Under the pieces are notes generated by a model, which ran no database searches, was not told the origin of the DNA, and saw only the letters and a program-made list of their open reading frames with translations. DNA of 64,000 bases from Paenibacillus flagellatus (GTDB lineage: Bacteria; Bacillota; Bacilli; Paenibacillales; NBRC-103111): contig NZ_QJVJ01000010.1 of assembly GCF_003217775.1 (NCBI RefSeq), positions 268,481-332,480 of the forward strand, read 5' to 3'. The position numbers and the translations under genes were made by a program. Every line of letters starts with the position of its first letter. The stretch's first letter is position 1. Below, one piece after another: positions 9,269 through 17,358 of the stretch.

Positions 9269-9451
9269 ATTGGAATTTTTCCAATGGATGGACCGGCAGG
9301 AGACGCCGGAACGGTCGGTCGTTGGATTCTATCCAATTGATTATTCCCCGATAGACCGAGGAAGCGTCATTTCACGGCGATCCATTGGATGATTTCCAAT
9401 AGAGCTCCAGTTTCGGGCACCTATGAGCTTTTCGATTGGATGAAATCCAAT
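9269..9451. repeat. Four short ATTGGA-N5-TCCAAT palindromes
   Basis: Copies lie at 9269-9285, 9322-9336 (the outer bases differ), 9384-9400 and 9435-9451. Each pairs ttgga with tccaa around 5 bases, and they are spaced about 50-60 bases apart. Two copies are followed by agagct or ggagct. They could be repeated hairpins or protein-binding sites. Confidence 0.7.
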
Positions 9452-9612
9452 GGAGCTTGCGCCACGTAACCGGGCAGGGGATCTGCCCGGTACGGTGCTG
9501 ATTATCGAACGACGTCCGCCCCGCGCTTTCATGAGAAATACGACCGCCATTCCGCTAAGCATGGTCCATGTTCGGCGAATGAGCGGGTTTGGAATCAAAC
9601 ACCAACCGCCTA

Positions 9613-9641
9613 TTGACATAACCCCCTCCAGCGACCATAAT
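9613..9641 (+). promoter_or_regulatory. Strong sigma-A promoter of mgtC
   Basis: TTGACA (9613-9618), exactly 17 bases, then CATAAT (9636-9641). An inverted repeat gttaa-N7-ttaac (9642-9658) covers the expected transcription start and could be an operator. Confidence 0.75.
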
Positions 9642-9866
9642 GTTAAATAATTATTAACGTTTGTGAAAACGGTTCAAATCGTTTTACAACCGAATAGGAT
9701 AAACGGGTGGAGACGTCGAGAAAATCCCGGAAACCTATCCTTGCATTCGTGCGTTGCGCGGCTGGTAGGCTCCGGCATTGATCGATTTTCTTTATTTATT
9801 CGGCCATTTTACCCGGAGCCCGAAAGCCGCAGCGCCCCCAAAAACCAGCGTAAGGAAGTGCGGACC
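9642..9866 (+). promoter_or_regulatory. Long untranslated leader of mgtC
   Basis: The promoter and the mgtC ribosome binding site are about 220 bases apart. The frame is open in phase with mgtC from GTG 9663, but the predicted residues look non-coding. No M-box consensus was found. A long leader hints at RNA-level control, but no known riboswitch class is recognised. Confidence 0.4.
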
Positions 9867-10643
9867 ATGATTGAACAAAGCGTGTGGCAAATTTCCCATC
9901 TCGACTTGACGCTGCGGATGGTGTTGGCCGCGGTGCTCGGCGGGCTGATCGGGCTGGAGCGGGAATGGAGCAACCATGCCGCCGGGTTTCGGACGCATAT
10001 TCTCGTCTGCATCGGCTCGGCCTCCATCATGCTGCTGTCGATTTACGGCTTCTCCGAATTCGCCGCCGAGCCGAACGTCCGGATGGACCCGGCGCGTCTG
10101 GCGGCGCAAGTCATCAGCGGCATCGGCTTCCTCGGGGCCGGCGCGATCATCCGCAACGGCTCGAGCATCTCCGGCTTGACGACGGCCGCGTCGGTATGGG
10201 TCGTCGCCGCGATCGGACTGTCCGTCGGGGCCGGCTTTTATTACGCCTCGGTGCTGGCGACGTTTCTCGTCCTGGTCAGCCTGTTCCTGCTGAACAAGTG
10301 GGAGAAGCATCTGCTCCGCCACCGGCGCAACCAGGAAATCGCGATCAAAATTTTCGACAAGCCCGGCAGCTTGGGGCGGATCGCGACGAAGTTCGGCGAG
10401 CAGGGCATCCAGATCAAAAACGTCGTCATGCAATCGGTCAACGATTTGTCGGACGGCGACACGGGAGCCGGCGGAACGATGGAGCTCCGCTTCACGCTCC
10501 GGACGGCGAACGCCGACAAGCTGCTGCGGGCGATCGACGACATCCTCGCGCTGCCCGACGTCATCGGGCTCGAGTCCGGCTCGCTGCCGACCGTCCGCAT
10601 GTCCGCGCTGTCCGGCGGGAAGTCGGCGGCAGGCAAAGGCTAG
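9867..10643 (+). CDS. MgtC/SapB family membrane protein
   Basis: A 258-residue inner membrane protein. It has about five hydrophobic segments followed by a cytoplasmic ACT-like domain (from about 155, IAIKIFDKPGSLGRIATKFGEQGI). The family signatures GGLIGLEREWSNHAAGFRTHILV and QVISGIGFLGAGAIIRNG are present. MgtC proteins are linked to survival at low magnesium and to control of membrane ATPase or phosphate homeostasis in other bacteria; the role here is unknown. The start is ATG 9867, downstream of taaggaag. The gene is monocistronic, bounded by its own promoter and by two hairpins. Confidence 0.92.
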   Translation: MIEQSVWQISHLDLTLRMVLAAVLGGLIGLEREWSNHAAGFRTHILVCIGSASIMLLSIYGFSEFAAEPNVRMDPARLAAQVISGIGFLGAGAIIRNGSSISGLTTAASVWVVAAIGLSVGAGFYYASVLATFLVLVSLFLLNKWEKHLLRHRRNQEIAIKIFDKPGSLGRIATKFGEQGIQIKNVVMQSVNDLSDGDTGAGGTMELRFTLRTANADKLLRAIDDILALPDVIGLESGSLPTVRMSALSGGKSAAGKG

Positions 10644-10660
10644 CCGCGCCCGCGGCGTAC

Positions 10661-10751
10661 GAACGAGACCTCCTTCTTGGACGAAGGAGGTCTTCGTTCT
10701 CCGCTACGACTCTTAGCCAGACCTCCTTCTTGGACGAAGGAGGTCTTTTTC
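10661..10751 (+). terminator. Two tandem identical terminator hairpins
   Basis: The same 28-base hairpin sequence (agacctcctt arm, cttggac loop region, aaggaggtct arm) occurs at 10666-10693 and 10719-10746. The first is extended by gaacg/cgttc and lacks a long T run. The second runs into ttttt. They close the mgtC unit. Confidence 0.85.
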
Positions 10752-10865
10752 GTGCGCTTTCATTGATTTGTATCACATTTCATTGATCCGGCAAGTAGGC
10801 GCCGCCGCCCCGCTCCCGCTACTATAAAAGCATGCGAACGACGAAACGCGAAAGGGTGGTCGACA

Positions 10866-11828
10866 CTGAAACCAACCGCAACACCGAACGCCGGGCTCGG
10901 GCCGGCGGGGCGCGCCGGGCGATCGCGGATTTCGGCCTGGCTCCGTCAATGGGATTTGCAGCTGATGGTGCTGCCGGCGCTCGTCCTCATTCTCGTCTTC
11001 AGCTATGTTCCGATGTACGGCGTGCTGATCGCCTTCCAGGACTATTCGGTGTTCAAAGGAATGGGCGACAGCCCGTGGGTCGGTCTGAAGCATTTCAGGG
11101 CGTTCCTCGCCTCGCCGGAGCTGCCGCTCGTCATGCGCAACACGATCGTGATCAGCGGCCTGAAGCTGGCCATCGGCTTCCCGGCACCGATCGTCCTCGC
11201 GCTCATGCTGAACGAGGTGCGCAGCATGGCGTTCAAGCGCGTCGTGCAGACGGTCAGCTACTTGCCTCATTTCCTGTCGTGGGTGATCGTCGCGAACTTC
11301 GCCTTCGCGATGCTGTCGGTCGATAATGGAAGCGTTAACATGCTGCTGGAAAAGCTTCATCTGATCGACAAGCCGATCCCGTTCCTGTCGATGCCCGAAC
11401 ATTTCTGGGCGATTATCGTCGCGACGAACGTGTGGAAGGAAATCGGCTTCGCCTCCATCGTCTACTTGGCGGCGATCGCCGGCATCGATCCGAGCTTGTA
11501 CGAAGCGGCCGCGATCGACGGCGCCAGCCGATTCCGCATGGCGTTCCAAATTACGCTGCCGTGCATCACGCCGGTCGTCACTGTCTTCTTCATCCTCGCG
11601 ATCGGCAACCTGCTGAACGCGGGCTTCGAGGACCTGCTCCTGTTCAGCGCGAATCCGGCGCTGCGCGACGTGGCGGACGTTCTCGACACGTACGTGTACC
11701 GGATGGGGATCAGCTTGAACCGGTATTCGTTCGCGACGGCGGTCGGCCTGCTCAAGGCGGTCGTCAGCGTCGGTCTGCTCGTCTTGGCCAACTATTGGGC
11801 GAGACGTTCCGGCAGCAGCTTATGGTAA
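10866..11828 (+). CDS. LplB-type sugar ABC transporter permease
   Basis: Membrane subunit of a carbohydrate uptake (CUT1) importer. It has six membrane segments, the Lpl signature PMYGVLIAFQDYSVFKG after the first helix, and the EAA loop EAAAIDGASRFRMAFQITLP that contacts the ATPase. The first ATG (10956) falls just before the first membrane helix and would cut off the usual cytoplasmic N-terminus. The only upstream start is CTG 10866, 6 bases after aaagggtgg, giving 320 residues, the usual family length. That CTG is the start chosen here. The gene is followed after 12 bases by the partner permease. Confidence 0.9.
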   Translation: MKPTATPNAGLGPAGRAGRSRISAWLRQWDLQLMVLPALVLILVFSYVPMYGVLIAFQDYSVFKGMGDSPWVGLKHFRAFLASPELPLVMRNTIVISGLKLAIGFPAPIVLALMLNEVRSMAFKRVVQTVSYLPHFLSWVIVANFAFAMLSVDNGSVNMLLEKLHLIDKPIPFLSMPEHFWAIIVATNVWKEIGFASIVYLAAIAGIDPSLYEAAAIDGASRFRMAFQITLPCITPVVTVFFILAIGNLLNAGFEDLLLFSANPALRDVADVLDTYVYRMGISLNRYSFATAVGLLKAVVSVGLLVLANYWARRSGSSLW

Positions 11829-11840
11829 GGAGGGACTCGA

Positions 11841-12734
11841 TTGAAGCCGGCCTTTGAAGACCGCATCTACTCGTTCGTCGTACACGTCCTGCTGCTGCTG
11901 CTCGCGTTCGCGACGTTTTATCCGTTCTGGAACTCGGCCGTCGTCTCGTTCAACGAAGGATTGGATACGAGCCTCGGCGGCGTCACCTTTTGGCCGCGCC
12001 AGTTTTCGCTGGAAAATTACCGGATCGTCCTGAACGACGCGCGGCTGCTGCAAGGCTTTGTCGTCTCAGCCGCCCGAACGGTCGTCGGCACGGTCTGCAC
12101 GATCGGGATGACCGCGCTGTTCGCGTACGGGATGTCCCGGCGGGAGCTCATCGGGCGCGGCTATTACATGACGTTTTGCGTCGTCACGATGTATTTCAGC
12201 GGCGGTTTGATCCCGACCTACCTGCTCATCCGCAGCCTCGGCTTGTTCGATTCGTTCTGGGTGTTCATCGTCCCGTCTTTGGTCAGCGTGTGGAGCATGA
12301 TCATTTTCCGGACGTTTTTCCGCGAAATTCCGGCGGGGCTGGAGGATGCGGCGCGAATCGACGGCTGCGGCTATTGGGCAACGTTTCTGCGGGTCGTGCT
12401 GCCGCTGTCCGGTCCGGTCATCGCGACGCTCTCGCTGTTCACCGCCATCGCGCATTGGAACGACTGGTTCGTCGCCTCGATCTACATCAACAACCAGGAT
12501 TTGCTGCCCGTCCAAACGCTGCTCAAGCAGTCGCTCGATTCCAACATCGCATCCGAGCAGCTCGGGCAATTGGACTCGGCGGCCCAAAGCCAAGTCGCGA
12601 AACGCCAGACGTATACGACCAAGTCGCTGACGATGGCGACGATGATGGTCATCACGGTCCCGATCATTCTCGTCTATCCGTTCGTGCAGCGGTATTTCGT
12701 CAAAGGCGTCCTCGTCGGTTCGCTTAAAGAATAA
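11841..12734 (+). CDS. YtcP/LplC-type sugar ABC transporter permease
   Basis: Second permease of the first importer, 297 residues with six membrane helices. It shows the family motif MYFSGGLIPTYLL, the EAA loop LEDAARIDGCGYWATFLRVVLP, and the C-terminus YFVKGVLVGSLKE typical of LplC-like permeases. The start is TTG 11841, preceded by aaggaggga. It presumably forms a heterodimer with the preceding permease and takes substrate from the lipoprotein encoded next. Confidence 0.92.
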   Translation: MKPAFEDRIYSFVVHVLLLLLAFATFYPFWNSAVVSFNEGLDTSLGGVTFWPRQFSLENYRIVLNDARLLQGFVVSAARTVVGTVCTIGMTALFAYGMSRRELIGRGYYMTFCVVTMYFSGGLIPTYLLIRSLGLFDSFWVFIVPSLVSVWSMIIFRTFFREIPAGLEDAARIDGCGYWATFLRVVLPLSGPVIATLSLFTAIAHWNDWFVASIYINNQDLLPVQTLLKQSLDSNIASEQLGQLDSAAQSQVAKRQTYTTKSLTMATMMVITVPIILVYPFVQRYFVKGVLVGSLKE

Positions 12735-12849
12735 GGGGGCGGACCGCATGAGGGACCGCATCCTGGCGTTTCGGACCGGGAGCCCGAAGACAGGCTTTAA
12801 AGCGATTCGCTTTAGGCATATACTCGAAATCAAGGAAGGGGTTAACCTT

Positions 12850-14526
12850 ATGAACGTGTGGCGCAAAAAAAGCGTAACCGTGCTGGCCGCCGTCATGGCG
12901 CTCGGCACCGTCATCGCCGGCTGCTCCGGCGGCGGGGATAAAGGCGGCGCGACCGAGGAAGCGAAATCGGGCACGACCGGCTCGTCGACCGCGACGGCCG
13001 GCTCCGACAACAAGGGAGGGCCGTTCAAGCTCGGCAGCGAACCGTTCACCTTCAGCGTCTACGGCCATTATAACTGGTACACGATGCCGCCGTGGGGCAA
13101 AGATCCGTTCACGAAGGCGATCCAGGACAAGTACAAGGTCAACATTACCGCCGTCAACTCCGGGGGCAACATGGAGGCCAAGCTGAACACGATGATCGTG
13201 TCGAACGACTTGCCCGACGTCATCTGGGGCGACCGCGACCAGTTCAACCGGCTCATCGAGAACGGCCAGCTGCTGCCGCTCGATCCGTACTTGGACAAAT
13301 ACCCGAATTTGAAAAAATGGGCGGGCGAAGGCTTGTTGAACATGCTGCGGGCGAAGGACGGCAAGCTGTATCTGTTCCCGAACTGGTATACGAACAAGCC
13401 GATCGGCAACGCCGGCTACGTCGTCAACAAAAAAATATACGAGGCGCTCGGCAAGCCGAAGCTGGAGACGACGGACGATTTGTACGAATACTTGAAGCAG
13501 GTGAAGGCGAAGTTCCCGGACATCATCCCGTTCGAGCCGGGCCAAGCGTCGGAAGGCAAGGGCGTCGACATGCTGTTCTCGGCGTTCCGCGAAAACAATC
13601 CCGCGTCGTTCATGGGAACGCTGCGCGCCGTACCGAAGGACGGCAAGTTCACGTCGCTGTTCGCCGATCCGGTATTCAAGGAAGCGATGACGTTCGTCAA
13701 CAAGCTGCACCGCGAGCAGCTGATGACCCATGACGCGCTGACGCAAAAGCTCGACCAAGTCCGGGAAAAGCTGAACACCGGCCGCGTCGCCGTCTACGCG
13801 GACATTACGGCGACCGATTACGCGGCACCCGCTCACGAGCTGCTCAAGAAAAACGACCCGAACGCCGGCTATTTCATGATATGGCCGATCCACAAGCCGG
13901 GGCTCGACAAAAACAAAATTACGGTCGCCCACTACGACCGTCTCGGCTGGAACGCGGCGGCCATTACGAAAAACGCCAAGGAGCCGGAAAAAATATTCGC
14001 CTTCTTCGACTGGATGACGAGTCCGGAAGGGATGCGCGAAATCGTCTGGGGACCGGAAGGCATGTACTGGCAGGGCGTCGACGCCGACGGACTGCCGAAC
14101 TTGACCGAGAAGTTCAACAGCGATCCGGACCGTCAAAAAAATATGACCGCCACCGACAACTTCCAATTCGTCGGCAATGCGACCTATAACGATAAAATCA
14201 AGGTGAAGGCGGAGCTGTCGCTGCCGCCGGAGAAGCGGTCGTGGGCGACGCTGTATCAGGACACGATCACGTGGAAGACGCACTTGGACATTACGGCGAT
14301 GCGCGGCATCGAGCCGTCTCCGGACAGCGAGGAGGGCGTCATCCGCACCCGCTGGATCGAGCTGTACAAAAAGGTGCGCGCCCAGGCGATTCTCGCCAAG
14401 AGCGAGGAGGAAGTGGCGAAAATTATCGATCAGGGCGAGAAGGACGCCCAGGCGCTCGGCTTGCCGAAGCTGCTCGATTACATGACGAAGCGCTGGAAGG
14501 AAAACGAGGAGAAGCTGAAGAAATAA
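12850..14526 (+). CDS. LplA-type extracellular solute-binding lipoprotein
   Basis: Substrate receptor of the first importer, 558 residues. A signal peptide (VTVLAAVMALGTVIAGC) ends in a lipobox with the lipidated Cys near residue 20, then a Gly/Ser/Thr-rich linker. The mature part has the large LplA/YtcQ fold (NDLPDVIWGD, WGPEGMYWQGVDADGLP). The start is ATG 12850 behind aaggaagggg; the longer frame from 12748 has no signal peptide at its start and is rejected. Such proteins usually bind oligosaccharides (pectin, xylan or mannan fragments). The ligand cannot be read from the sequence. Confidence 0.93.
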   Translation: MNVWRKKSVTVLAAVMALGTVIAGCSGGGDKGGATEEAKSGTTGSSTATAGSDNKGGPFKLGSEPFTFSVYGHYNWYTMPPWGKDPFTKAIQDKYKVNITAVNSGGNMEAKLNTMIVSNDLPDVIWGDRDQFNRLIENGQLLPLDPYLDKYPNLKKWAGEGLLNMLRAKDGKLYLFPNWYTNKPIGNAGYVVNKKIYEALGKPKLETTDDLYEYLKQVKAKFPDIIPFEPGQASEGKGVDMLFSAFRENNPASFMGTLRAVPKDGKFTSLFADPVFKEAMTFVNKLHREQLMTHDALTQKLDQVREKLNTGRVAVYADITATDYAAPAHELLKKNDPNAGYFMIWPIHKPGLDKNKITVAHYDRLGWNAAAITKNAKEPEKIFAFFDWMTSPEGMREIVWGPEGMYWQGVDADGLPNLTEKFNSDPDRQKNMTATDNFQFVGNATYNDKIKVKAELSLPPEKRSWATLYQDTITWKTHLDITAMRGIEPSPDSEEGVIRTRWIELYKKVRAQAILAKSEEEVAKIIDQGEKDAQALGLPKLLDYMTKRWKENEEKLKK

Positions 14527-14546
14527 TGCGGCAAGCGGAAAAGGCA

Positions 14547-14575
14547 GGGTGTGCGCGACGACCGTCGACGCACGC
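14547..14575 (+). other. RNA hairpin between lipoprotein and regulator genes
   Basis: gggtgtgcgcgacg pairs imperfectly with cgtcgacgcacgccc and has no T run. It may stabilise the 3' end of the highly expressed transporter message and set it apart from the regulator genes. Confidence 0.4.
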
Positions 14576-14617
14576 CCGATTTCCGTTTCATGACGCCGCT
14601 GGAGTAGGGGGAACGGT

Positions 14618-15427
14618 ATGTACAAGGTGCTGATCGCGGATGACGAGACGTTGGATTTGGACGGCATGAAAACGTTCATTCCGTGGAAGGAGCTCGGCAT
14701 GGAAGTCGTCGGCGCGGTGACGAACGGCTTCGCCGCGCGCGAGCTGCTCGACCGGGAGCCGATCGACGTGCTCGTCACCGACGTGCACATGCCGAACATG
14801 TCCGGACTGGAGCTGGCCCGGCATGCGAGGGAGCGGCAGTCGGACGTAAAGGTCGTGTTCGTCAGCGGCTACCAAAACTTTCATTACGTCAAGGAAGCGC
14901 TCTCCTTGAAGGCGTACAGCTACGTGCTCAAGCCGATGGACGACCGGGAGCTGACCGACGCGCTCCGGCGCATCCGGGGCGATCTGGACGAGGCGAGGAA
15001 GCGCGCCGATACGGAGCGCGATATGCGGCGAAAGCTGCTGACGGCGGAGGAGCCGGCTGCGGAACGTTCGGCCGAGAGCGCGGGCGGCAAAAACGCGAAC
15101 TTGATCCGCGGCATCGTCGCGTACATGAAGGACCGTCTCGACCGGCCGCTGACGCTGCGCGAGGTGGCGGACGAATTCGGTTTTTCGCCGAACTATCTCG
15201 GCCAGCTGTTCAAGGAGGCGACCGGCTCGACGTTCCACGAGCAGCTGGCGTCCATGCGGATGAAAAAAGCGGGAGAGCTGCTGCGCGACCCGAAGCTGCG
15301 CATTTACGAGGTGGCGTACCGGGTCGGCTACCGGTACATGCCGTATTTCAGCAAGCAGTTCAAGGAAACGTACCGGATGACGCCGGCCGAATTCCGCGCG
15401 CGTCCCGCCACGGGCGGGGAGCCATGA
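14618..15427 (+). CDS. YesN-type response regulator with AraC DNA-binding domain
   Basis: Cytoplasmic transcription regulator, 269 residues. The receiver domain (1-120) has the acidic pocket ADDE, the phospho-acceptor Asp in VLVTDVHMPNMSG, and the conserved Lys in VLKPMDD. A short linker leads to an AraC helix-turn-helix pair (about 165-262) with LREVADEFGFSPNYLGQLFKE and the second motif ending TPAEFRA. It is short for the YesN class, which often has a large middle domain. Its stop overlaps the following kinase start (ATGA), so the two are coupled. It is expected to control the adjacent importer. Confidence 0.95.
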   Translation: MYKVLIADDETLDLDGMKTFIPWKELGMEVVGAVTNGFAARELLDREPIDVLVTDVHMPNMSGLELARHARERQSDVKVVFVSGYQNFHYVKEALSLKAYSYVLKPMDDRELTDALRRIRGDLDEARKRADTERDMRRKLLTAEEPAAERSAESAGGKNANLIRGIVAYMKDRLDRPLTLREVADEFGFSPNYLGQLFKEATGSTFHEQLASMRMKKAGELLRDPKLRIYEVAYRVGYRYMPYFSKQFKETYRMTPAEFRARPATGGEP

Positions 15428-17241
15428 TCCGCCGCGGGAAGCGTGAAGGCGAGACGGCCGCTTCGGCCGCGAAGACGCGGTATATGCCGTTCGGCTACAA
15501 GCTGATGTTCTCGTACATGGCGCTGACGCTCGTTCCCGTGCTGCTGTTCGGCTATTTCGCCAATTCGATACTCGTCGAGTCGGTGCGCAAGCAGACGAGC
15601 GGCAGCGTGCAGACGGCGCTGCGCCAGATGAAGGACAACATCGAGTACCGGATGAAGGATACGGTCCGCCTGTCCGACATGATCTACTACGACAACGCGA
15701 TCGCCGCCCGGCTGCGCCATTACGAGAGCGGCTGGTACAGCTACGAGTCGACGACGCAATATGTGCAGCCGAAATTTGAAAGCGTGCTCAAGGCGACGAA
15801 CCGGCGCATCTGGCTCTCCGTCTACTTGCGCAACGAGACGCTGAGCGAAGTGTACAGCATGTACGGCAATACGGACCCGCTGACGTACGCGGGGCAAAGC
15901 TTCGACGTCTACCATCTGCGCCGGATCGCGGACCGTCCGTGGTACCGGGCGTTTCCTCCCGAGCGGTACGGGGAGACGATGCAGTGGCGGCAGGTCGAAC
16001 GGGACGAGGAGTTCGGCAACATCTCGCTGCTGCGGCGTCTCGTCGATACGTCGATGATCGGGAGGCAGCAGTCCGATTTCGGCTTCATCCGGCTGACCGT
16101 CAAGCTGTCCGACTTGTTCGAAACGGTCGTCCCCGATTTCGGGGAAGGGACGTCCGTCCGCATCGACGATGCCGACGGCCGAACGCTGTTCGCGACGGGC
16201 GGTTCGGAGGCGGGGATGGCGTCCGCCGATGGGGAGGAGCGGTATTTGACCGTCGAGGAGCCGCTGCACGGAGACGACTGGCGGCTCGTCGCCCGCATCC
16301 CGAAGGCGTGGATCGAGAAGGATGCGCTCAAGGTGAAGCTGCTGACCGTGGCGATCGGCTCGGTCTGCTTCCTCCTCTTCCTCGTCGTAGGCGCCGTGCT
16401 GTCCCGTTATTTCGCCAGACGGGTGACGCGCATCGTAACGGTGCTCGAATCGTTCCGCCACGGCGATTTCCGCAGACGAATCCGGTTCAAGGGCCGGGAC
16501 GAATTCCAGACGATCTCGCAATCGATCAACTCGATGGCCGAGCATATCGACGAGCTGATCCGGCAAGTGTACGTGACGAGCCTGAAGAAGAAGGAGGCGG
16601 AGCTGGAGGCGCTGCAGGCGCAAATCAACCCGCACTTCCTGTACAATACGCTGTCCTCGATCAGCCGTCTGGCGAAATTCGGCCGGGTCGAGCAGCTGCA
16701 CCGGATGGTGAGCGATTTGGCTTCGTTTTACCGGCTGTCGTTGAACGAAGGCCGGACGATCATCCCGATCGCGAACGAGCTGGAGCAGGCGAAGGCGTAC
16801 TTGGACATCCAGAAGGCGAAGTACGTCGACCGTCTCGGCGTCCTGTTCGAGGTCGAGCCGGAGCTGCTCCGCTACGAGACCGTGAAGCTGATTTTGCAGC
16901 CGTTTCTCGAAAACGTGCTGAAGCACGCGTGGTGCGGAGACCGGGTCCACATTCGCGTCACCGGCCGCCGCGTCGGCACCGATATCGAGTTCCGCATTAT
17001 CGACGACGGCGTCGGCATGACGCGGGACACGCTGCAGCGGATTACGGCGCACGACCGGCGGGAGGGCGAGACCGGCTACGGCGTTTACAACGTCCATCAG
17101 CGCATTTTACTCCATTACGGCAAGCCTTACGGCATCGCGATCCACAGCCGTCTCGGCGTAGGCACCACCGTCGTCATCCGCATTCCGTGCGTGCTCCGGT
17201 CCGCGCCGGAAAAGACGGACGCTTCCGCCGAGGCCGGATAA
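15424..17241 (+). CDS. YesM-type sensor histidine kinase
   Basis: Membrane sensor kinase, 605 residues, partner of the preceding regulator. It has a membrane helix at about 25-45, an extracellular sensor region of about 260 residues (dCache-like), a second helix at about 303-325 and a HAMP linker. The His_kinase box has QINPHFLYNTLSSISRL (His near 402). The HATPase domain shows the N box LQPFLENVLKHA and the G1 motif IDDGVGM. The open frame extends upstream to 14683, but that part is the regulator gene read out of frame; the start is ATG 15424. The gene order importer-regulator-sensor is the reverse of the second module at 31.9-38.9 kb. Confidence 0.95.
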   Translation: MIRRGKREGETAASAAKTRYMPFGYKLMFSYMALTLVPVLLFGYFANSILVESVRKQTSGSVQTALRQMKDNIEYRMKDTVRLSDMIYYDNAIAARLRHYESGWYSYESTTQYVQPKFESVLKATNRRIWLSVYLRNETLSEVYSMYGNTDPLTYAGQSFDVYHLRRIADRPWYRAFPPERYGETMQWRQVERDEEFGNISLLRRLVDTSMIGRQQSDFGFIRLTVKLSDLFETVVPDFGEGTSVRIDDADGRTLFATGGSEAGMASADGEERYLTVEEPLHGDDWRLVARIPKAWIEKDALKVKLLTVAIGSVCFLLFLVVGAVLSRYFARRVTRIVTVLESFRHGDFRRRIRFKGRDEFQTISQSINSMAEHIDELIRQVYVTSLKKKEAELEALQAQINPHFLYNTLSSISRLAKFGRVEQLHRMVSDLASFYRLSLNEGRTIIPIANELEQAKAYLDIQKAKYVDRLGVLFEVEPELLRYETVKLILQPFLENVLKHAWCGDRVHIRVTGRRVGTDIEFRIIDDGVGMTRDTLQRITAHDRREGETGYGVYNVHQRILLHYGKPYGIAIHSRLGVGTTVVIRIPCVLRSAPEKTDASAEAG

Positions 17242-17358
17242 ACGAATGACTGCACGTCTGGTCGAAAAGAACTAAGAATCTGCCCGAGTGAAAAAGGAAT
17301 AGCCAGAATAATGTCGAAAAGAAGGGGGACATCCGTTGAGATAAAGGAAGGGAAAACC

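Larger units (their letters stand above)
9231..9866. other. Gene-free stretch between maf and mgtC
   Basis: It contains the maf terminator tail, four ATTGGA-type palindromes (9269-9451), about 150 bases without visible features, a sigma-A promoter (9613-9641) and a leader of about 220 bases before mgtC. No gene was recognised. Confidence 0.6.

Noticed and set aside
9690..9866. Magnesium M-box riboswitch before mgtC
   Set aside because: A short ggtaggctcc segment recalls the M-box, but the remaining conserved blocks are absent.
12724..14799. 691-codon open frame on the minus strand
   Set aside because: It is antisense to the solute-binding lipoprotein gene, with Arg/Val/Asp/Leu-rich composition typical of high-GC shadows, and no family motif.
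14683..15423. N-terminal extension of the first YesM kinase
   Set aside because: The frame is open, but this part is the response-regulator gene read out of frame; the kinase starts at ATG 15424.
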